A stretch of DNA of 64,000 nt, from positions 1 through 64,000 of the forward strand of contig MU270021.1 in the NCBI GenBank assembly GCA_021432635.1, in the 5' to 3' direction. Positions within the stretch are counted from its first letter, which is position 1; each line of letters starts with the position of its first letter. Under the pieces are notes generated by a model. That model saw only the letters and a program-made list of their open reading frames with translations, was not told the DNA's origin and searched no databases. This DNA is from Thozetella sp. PMI_491. Taxonomy: Eukaryota > Ascomycota > Sordariomycetes > Chaetosphaeriales > Chaetosphaeriaceae. Of the stretch, positions 57,913-64,000 are shown one piece after another. Both the position numbers and the translations under genes were made by a program.

Positions 57913-60719
57913 TGGACATGGAGCGGTCTCTCAGGGGGCACTCGGGTGCAACATTGCCAGCCCCGGTCCGTCACGTTCTTCAAGGTTGTCGATGATGTCC
58001 TTCTAGGGACTCATCTGGGAAAGTCGACGGTTATGCCCATCGGCCTCATCTATGATACTCGAACATTATGTCCTTTTCGGGCTCCCTGGGCGGGCTCGTC
58101 TAGAGGACACGCCAACAAGCTGGGGCGTCCGGAGGCCAAGCAATGTCCGCCGACGAGAAATCGGGGCCCGCAGCCCGAGCGGCTCTACAGAGTACCGACG
58201 AAGTACTGTATAGGGTGCCAAGGGCGCCCCTGTCGCCCCTGCTTTACCGCCCGGGCGAGAGCCGGGGCCAAAACCAAATCCTTCGCAAAAGCACCCCCGC
58301 GCATCGCTTGTGGGATTAAACATGGGCTTGTGCGATCAGAGATCAGCGATCAGCAATCAGGAAGCAGCCACGCCAAGACCACTCCGGGATGGCCCCGCCA
58401 AGAATTGCTGCCAAGCAACTTGTTTGGCATCGCGCAGGCGTCACCCGCGCCGTATACTAGCTATCTGCCAGCCCGGCGCCAGGGCGAGTCGATGGACACG
58501 TCATGCCACGGCGTGCCGTATCTCCCGACACAACTATTGCGGCGCCTAGAACTGAGGGATTTCTGGCTCTTCCCAGCGTCCTTGGCCGCCGGCGACTAGG
58601 TCTCAACAGCCTGTCGCAAGCAGCTGCTTCCGTCAGTCGGGGCCATTTCCCCGGGCTGGAGCATCTGGACCGGAAGGGCGCTCGTTACCCCGACGCCGAC
58701 AGGAAATCTCCGCAAGCTGTGGGCTTCAATTGCAGGGTTCGAAGTGGTCATCTGCAAAACACAACCCCGGCCCCCTGCAAAGTCAAACCCGCTTGCAGGG
58801 GCAGCAACTGTGGGATATTGTTCATCCCACAAGCCACTCGAGATTGGCAACAGCCTGTCGGCAGGCAAAAAAAAAAAAAGAAGGCAGCCACGCTATGCTA
58901 CTCTTGTTCATTCACGTGCATTCGGGTTCTCTTCGATATCGTAGAGCGCTCGATCAAAAGGAGCCTCACCACATCACAATCCTAGAACCCGCCTTCCTGA
59001 TATTGGCAAATGCTCCAATGGGGATGTCGCTGGCTGATCATATTGCAAATTTTGTCTGATCTATTAAAAGCGGCTCTCAGCACATCGGGGATGGTTATAG
59101 TGTGGCGGTGACGTACTCAGAAGTGCGTCGTGGAGGGATTACGGGTACATAGGAGCGTCAGGTGGCAGCGGATGCCGCGTTGGATTCCGCCTGTGTAGCC
59201 GGACGCACAGTTTCTTCCCGATACCTTTGGTCCACTGTGGCTGACAGTATCGATAGGAAAAGCCTGGCCGGACGCCGACCACAAACGCCGACCACGTACA
59301 TAGGCGGAGCGTAGAGGAGGCACGTTGGCAGCCCCATCGGGACTCGGGAACGAAAGCACTCGTACTGCTTCTTGCGGCCGTAGTGCGCAGTGACTGGCCG
59401 GCCGTTACGTGCCCACCAATCGAGGAGGCGGAATGGGCGCGGCGGCATACGACAGAGTTTTCCTATCGAGCTCACATGCCAGTGTGGCCTAATAGGCACC
59501 AACAAGAAGTTTCGTCCAGCCACGCAGGGAGATTTTTTTTTTTTTTTGGCAGCGCAGCGAACTTCCCAAACCGGCCAACGCGTTTCAAAGTGCCCGACGG
59601 CGGGCTCCAAGTCGGCCGGAGGCGGTCGTACATACAATGCCGCATTAGCGGGGGCTAGCAGTTACGTGGAATTCGGCTTGGCGCCGACCACGTCTCGTTT
59701 CTCGCAGTTACGATATACGCACAAGAAGTGCCGCTGGCTTGCAGGCGGCCGTCAATTGGTCCCTAAGCATGGGGAGTGGTACAGGCGAACGTGAGCGCCC
59801 CTTCCCAACGCCGCCGCTGTGGCAGTTGGTCGCATGAGCCCACTTCATCGCCTAGAAGTGCCGGGCTGCACGGGACAAGTGCCCAGTCCCGCGGGGGCTA
59901 GCATGTTGTTCAACCCCAATGCCTAGAGCTCGGCGATTCGTCATGGTCTAAGGGCCGATTACAAAAATCGACGAGCGGATGGGGTTCAGAGACGGCGTCG
60001 GCGTTTTTCGGGACGTTGACGCCGACAGACGAACCAACGGAGACTCCGGGCGGCGGGCTCCGGTGCACGCCGTCACTTGACATTGGCAAACTGCGTATTG
60101 GCGACGGGGTTGAATGGCCAGGGATCTGCAGCTCGACAAGTCGTGCAGGTGCCGTACATGTGAGTTGTCTTGGTGGGCCAATTGGGAACCCCCAGGGAAA
60201 TTTATACCTCTTTTCGGCCTTATCAATCTGCTAACTTATTGTTCTTTACAGGAGGAAAGCTGTGACAAAATTCCGTCCTGTTGAGTCGCCATTTGGACAC
60301 CGGGAGAAGGGAGGCAAAGGGGGGGAAAGTGCGACAACTATTTATTTATCCTAGCTGGTTGGGGAGATTGGACACCACGTTCGAGAGGCAATATCCCAGC
60401 CTGGAGTTGAGTGGGGCAGCACAACCCCTGCTGCGTGAGGTACCAGGTGCCCACGCAATAAATACGTCCCGGCGCCCGGTGTTGGGGCGGCTGAAACGAC
60501 AGGTTTGCGCCAGCCATTTTCTTGTTTATCTGTAATATGCGACCTGGTGTCGAGGTTATTTCAGGCTTTGTGCGAGGCCGAGGCCGAAGAGGCACAATTG
60601 CGCCTTTACCAGCCCTGCAGTTTCACAGCAATTTTAACCACAAACGAGAGCCCTACAGTAGTCATTTTCAACAGCATAAACACCAGGTTTTGGTTTATTT
60701 CTGAGTATCTCAATCCAGA

Positions 60720-62113
60720 TTATTCATTGGACTTCTGCAAGATATCTTTCACAACGACCTCGGACGTCGCCCAAAGCTCTTCGGCGAGCTCGGCACTCTG
60801 AGCATCTCCTGTGGGCTCCTCTGTCACACCAGGTGGGACCAGGAATGCCCCCTTATATTTTTCTTTCTCTACCAAAATCTTCGGGCTCGTGGTCGCGAAC
60901 AAGGTAGTGATGGCTCCCTCGGCCGGAGATACGCGACCGTCAAGGGTGGCAGGCCGTAGTGAATTTATAACTCCATCTACCGAATCCGGAAGGAATGGTT
61001 ATAAGTCTTGGACATGATTGCAAAGCTAGTGATAACCTTACCGGTTTTAATTAGCCCAGGGTGTAGGGCCATGGAAATAGCGTCAATGCCCGCCGCGTCA
61101 AAGTTCTTCTGAAGCTGCCTAGAAAATAGGATATTTGCAAGTTTCGACAGACCTACAGTGAGTCAAACTCAGCCTTTGCTTTAAATATACCTTGGAAGTT
61201 ATATTATTCTCTTACTGTAGCGGGTAAAATCTGCACCACCCAATACGGTAGGTTCCATTTCTGCATTGAAGCTAGCGACAGAGTCGAACTTGATGCCCGG
61301 AGGCAAAAACTTGTAGGAAGTTGCTGCGACCTGAGATATTTTTATCCCAGTTAGCAAAGAACTCGTTTATCAAGCAGAGCGAAACCCTATACAGTGACAA
61401 TGCGGACGTCTTTGGTGCTATCGGCAGTCTGTTTTAGCAGCGGCATGAGCTCATCCGTCAAGACGAAGGGCCCGAAGTAGCTAAGAGTTTGTCAGCCTTA
61501 ATTCTCGATAGGGATTATCGGACAGAAAACGCATAGAGGGCGGACTTTGTGGTGAATGACACAGAAATGCCGTGCTCGTTCATGACCAAGGGCATCGAAA
61601 TGCTATGTGTATGCGTTAGCCTCAAATATATGTCGATAGTCAGGGATGTGCATCGTACATAGCAGCATTATGAACTAGGATATCAAGCCTATTCTCGGAC
61701 TGAAGAAGGCTCTGGGCAGCGGCTCGGACTGCGCGCAAGTCTCCCAAGTCGGCAACGAAAGGGATAAGCTTATCCTCTTTAATCGCTGGGTTCGCTTCCT
61801 TGATCTCCTGGATGGCAGACTCTGCCTTGGAGACACTTCGGGCTCCAATGTAGACCTTGGCGTTTTTAGATGCTAGCTGGTAAGCCGTGTGGAAGCCTAT
61901 ACCGCCCGAGGAACTACGAGGCTTTCTTAGTCTAACAGCACCCAAGATTCGGGGGCTTCACGTACTTTGCACCAGTCACCAGCGCAACCTTGCCGGTTAG
62001 GTCCGGCACATCATCACTAATGGGCCAGTGCTGATTGGGCGTTAGCCAGGCTCCTATACTAACAGATGTGTTCTCACTTTCTGCGCCGGAGTGGCCTCTG
62101 ATGGAGTTGTCAT
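60720..62113 (-). CDS. Short-chain dehydrogenase/reductase (SDR)
   Basis: Eight exons (62078-62113, 61966-62030, 61659-61913, 61546-61602, 61393-61480, 61216-61330, 61042-61152, 60720-60976) join in frame to 327 residues. The cofactor site is VTGANSSGGIGFHTAYQLA (Gly32, 38, 40), with YIGARS after strand 2 suggesting NADP preference. NAA marks strand 4, TNYFGPFVLTDELMPLLK helix 4, and the catalytic pair is Tyr205-x-x-x-Lys209 in RYSLSKLAN. The usual catalytic Ser position reads VTVAATS rather than VSS, so Ser172 may substitute. It ends with ALHPGLIKT-D and a C-terminal FLVPPG segment. It belongs to the WWOX/retinol-dehydrogenase-like group; substrate unknown, cytosolic. Eight exons in 1.4 kb is dense; one donor is GTCCGC. 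Confidence 0.88.
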
Positions 62114-62815
62114 GATGGGGAAGGCGCAAAAACAGTAGTCAAAGACACGGCACCGGATCAAGTTTAAAGAGCGCGGTAACATAGATGAACAGTACAAGTC
62201 CACCCAGCAAAAGAGAAACCTCTATTAAAAAGCTCAAGCTTAAGCTCTCCCTTACCTTGCGCCGATATCGCAATAGGCACCTAAGCCGTAACAAAGCGTA
62301 GTGGGCCGCTACTCATTCGGGTACGAACACGTCTTATTGTGGTTCTCCACCGCTGGAGACGCCATTCCTTACGAAGACTAAGGTAGGTACCTCCTAGCTA
62401 GAGCACCGGGTCTTCATATATCACCGCCTACCTAGATCCACTATAGTCTGAATCATGGCATAATCGCTGACCCACCTTCGATCCACGTGTTAAGTGGAAG
62501 TAGTTAAGGCGGATTGAAGCTAACAGTTCTCACCATAATCACGACTAGATCCTACTATGAGATAGGGCGGTCGACCACAAGGCAGCCTATTAGGTAGAAG
62601 GCCGGGAAAATCAGCTTAAGCCTAGCCACAGAGCTGTTGACGTAAATCTCGACAGTATAGTATTAGCTCTAGTATGCTGTACTCACGCTGGGATATAGGT
62701 TTAGTATTCTAGCCAAGCCGCTCTCATCATCCTATCCTCTTACGGGTCGTCTTATTGTGACCCGTTCGACGAAATTGGCACGCTGCCTATGCAGCAATAT
62801 AGCGCTCTCTACATT
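62114..62815. other. Intergenic, no gene seen
   Basis: Upstream of the SDR gene; no gene supported. Confidence 0.4.
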
Positions 62816-63145
62816 CTACACCGCCTCCTTGATGCCGATCAATTTTTTCACAAAGCAGAAGTGGGTGTCGGGGCCTCTCGCGCTGGAATAGTCCCAGGTC
62901 ACGCCGACACATTTATTGTTCAATGCGCAAGAATCCATGCAATCTTCCATTGTTTGGACCGTCGCATTGAATATATCGTTAAATAGGAAATCGTAATTGC
63001 ATAGTCGCTTGAAGGTCTTGTTCCCAGCAGCAGTATAACTAAGCCCGTCCGCTGAGGGACACTGTATCGAAATTCCGTCTGGCCCAGGGACGGTGGTGCC
63101 CTGATTAACTTGAGCGTAAATTAAAACAACGCTGCTATCCCGGCC
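62816..63145 (-). pseudogene. Relic exon with PAN/apple-like domain
   Basis: An open frame without ATG reads VPGPDGISIQCPSADGLSYT, then a segment with LCNYDFLF, TVQTMEDCMDSCALNNKC, VGVTWDYSS and THFCFVKK. The six-Cys pattern and the aromatic VGVTWD strand match fungal PAN/apple modules, which bind protein or glycan ligands in secreted proteins. It stops at TAG 62816-62818, but the same frame goes on with NVESAIL, which fits the family's tail; a CAG-to-TAG change would explain this. The upstream 5' part is missing: DNA from 63150 to 63386 is AT-rich with no signal peptide. Confidence 0.55.
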
Positions 63146-63386
63146 TCAGTATCTACATCTATTATATATGATGGTATTTAATATTAATTTTAATTTCTAA
63201 GCCAAAGGACCTCTGTAAGAAAGTAAATAAAAACATGATTATTGACAAAGGTTTTTAACTTCTTATACTAAGACCCTTAAAAAGCCAGCTGAATATTAAT
63301 TGCTAATTATCGGCTTAAAAAGTCCTACATATAAGATAAGAGAAGTGTATTATGAGAGATGATCATGGGTTACCCCGTCCCTCTCC

Positions 63387-64000
63387 CTATTTTAAGGTAT
63401 CCGAGTTATTCTTGTCGGGTGAGGTCTCATCCCTTCCGCCGCAATCCTGAACGTTTACCCTTGGTTCATCATTTGGAGCAGCGAACCATCTTGGCACAAC
63501 CGCTTCATTGTTATCCAAAAGGTGCTCTGACGAGACGAAATTCCGAATCCAGTCAGCCTGGCTTTCGAATAACTCTCCTGTTGCCGAAGTTTGACCCGGT
63601 CCAATGTTATTCTCATCTTCTATGATACACTGAAAATTTCGATTGGTCTCTGACCCGGGCTGCTCATCCCGACTAAAGCTAAAGCTGATGTTTGACGCGT
63701 ACCCTGAGTCCGACATCGGCTGATTAGCTCCCATGCTGTTGAATTCCAGTGAGCTCGAGAGATCCATGTGTGTCAGATTTGTGTTGTTGGCCGTTACCGG
63801 TGAGAGAAGAAACATGGCCGAGAAGTCAAGCGGAGGTGGCGGGTCTTGGTTTCCTGCCTGGTCTGGTTGATGGCTGTCCAACTCAGAATCCTCTTGTCCA
63901 GTAACAGGTAGAGTGACCTGCTGTTGACAATTTTGTCGATAGAAACGAAAAAGATCAGATTGTGAGTCTCTCACAATGTCTATGAGGTGATGTCTCAGTT
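63387..64000 (-). CDS. 3' part of an unknown gene (cut by right window edge)
   Basis: The frame is open to the right edge, so the start lies outside. The visible ~204 residues begin LRHHLIDIVRDSQSDLFRFY, which looks helical. They become polar and disordered, with MSDSGYASNISFSFSRDEQP and an acidic C-terminus ending SDTLK. The DSGYAS phrase is frequent in disordered parts of fungal zinc-finger regulators, so it may belong to a protein like the C2H2 gene at 5.6 kb. No zinc finger is inside the window, so this stays a guess. Confidence 0.5.
   Translation of the reverse strand, partial: LRHHLIDIVRDSQSDLFRFYRQNCQQQVTLPVTGQEDSELDSHQPDQAGNQDPPPPLDFSAMFLLSPVTANNTNLTHMDLSSSLEFNSMGANQPMSDSGYASNISFSFSRDEQPGSETNRNFQCIIEDENNIGPGQTSATGELFESQADWIRNFVSSEHLLDNNEAVVPRWFAAPNDEPRVNVQDCGGRDETSPDKNNSDTLK

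Larger units (their letters stand above)
54189..60719. other. GC-rich, ORF-poor interval of about 6.5 kb
   Basis: Many short overlapping frames occur on all six frames, as expected of GC-rich non-coding DNA. None carries a family motif or splice-consistent structure. It includes minisatellites at 56226-56262, 56892-56995 and 57740-57912, an A13 run near 58867 and a T13 run near 59531. It may partly be an extended leader/promoter of the small gene at 53776-54188. Confidence 0.45.

Noticed and set aside
57739-58599. Open frame of 286 codons on plus
   Set aside because: Its first part is translation of the CCCCTCCGTGTG minisatellite and the rest has the Arg/Pro/Cys-rich look of GC-rich non-coding DNA; no motif or splice logic.
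58730-58750. GGTTCGAAGT resembling a tRNA B-box
   Set aside because: Lacks the final conserved C, and no matching A-box or cloverleaf stems were found nearby.

Overview
The window comes from a filamentous ascomycete (Pezizomycotina). Genes are interrupted by short introns of 41-96 nt with GT...AG ends and CTAAC/CTGAC-like branch points. The families are typical of these fungi: HET, NACHT-ankyrin, Zn2Cys6, 2EXR/F-box, WSC, LysM and PAN. I cannot fix the class or species from sequence alone. Intron-exon models were built by hand from splice signals, reading-frame phase and family motifs. Where the joined exons keep frame from ATG to stop, the exon coordinates are given.

Layout. 0-5 kb: the C-terminal part of a HET protein cut by the left edge, then a large four-TM membrane protein. 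5.6-17.3 kb: a C2H2 zinc-finger gene, a 2EXR/F-box-like gene, an NmrA-type NAD(P)-binding protein, a broken LysM-WSC gene, a four-TM protein and a secreted dienelactone hydrolase. 18-31.8 kb: three paralogous genes for secreted proteins of about 970-1100 residues (two on minus, one on plus), the most distinctive block here. 32-39 kb: a relic WSC domain, then a Zn2Cys6 regulator, a phytanoyl-CoA dioxygenase-like enzyme and an MFS sugar-type transporter; the last two are divergent around a 517-bp promoter with a CGG-N4-CCG site. 39-41 kb: an F-box/LRR-like gene with an apparent frameshift. 41.8-49.5 kb: a long HET protein followed on the same strand by an NLR-type gene (alpha/beta hydrolase, NACHT, ankyrin) whose nearly identical ankyrin repeats contain a 200-N assembly gap. 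49.5-60.7 kb: a gene-poor stretch, much of it visibly GC-rich, with minisatellites, a G32 run and one small two-exon gene. 60.7-64 kb: an eight-exon SDR gene, a relic PAN/apple exon and the 3' end of a gene cut by the right edge.

Two themes run through the window. One is self/non-self recognition (two HET genes and an NLR). The other is a secreted, carbohydrate-facing repertoire: the three-paralog cluster, plus LysM, WSC and PAN genes that survive only as fragments carrying stops compatible with C-to-T decay. The TF/PhyH/MFS trio could be a small catabolic or biosynthetic module.
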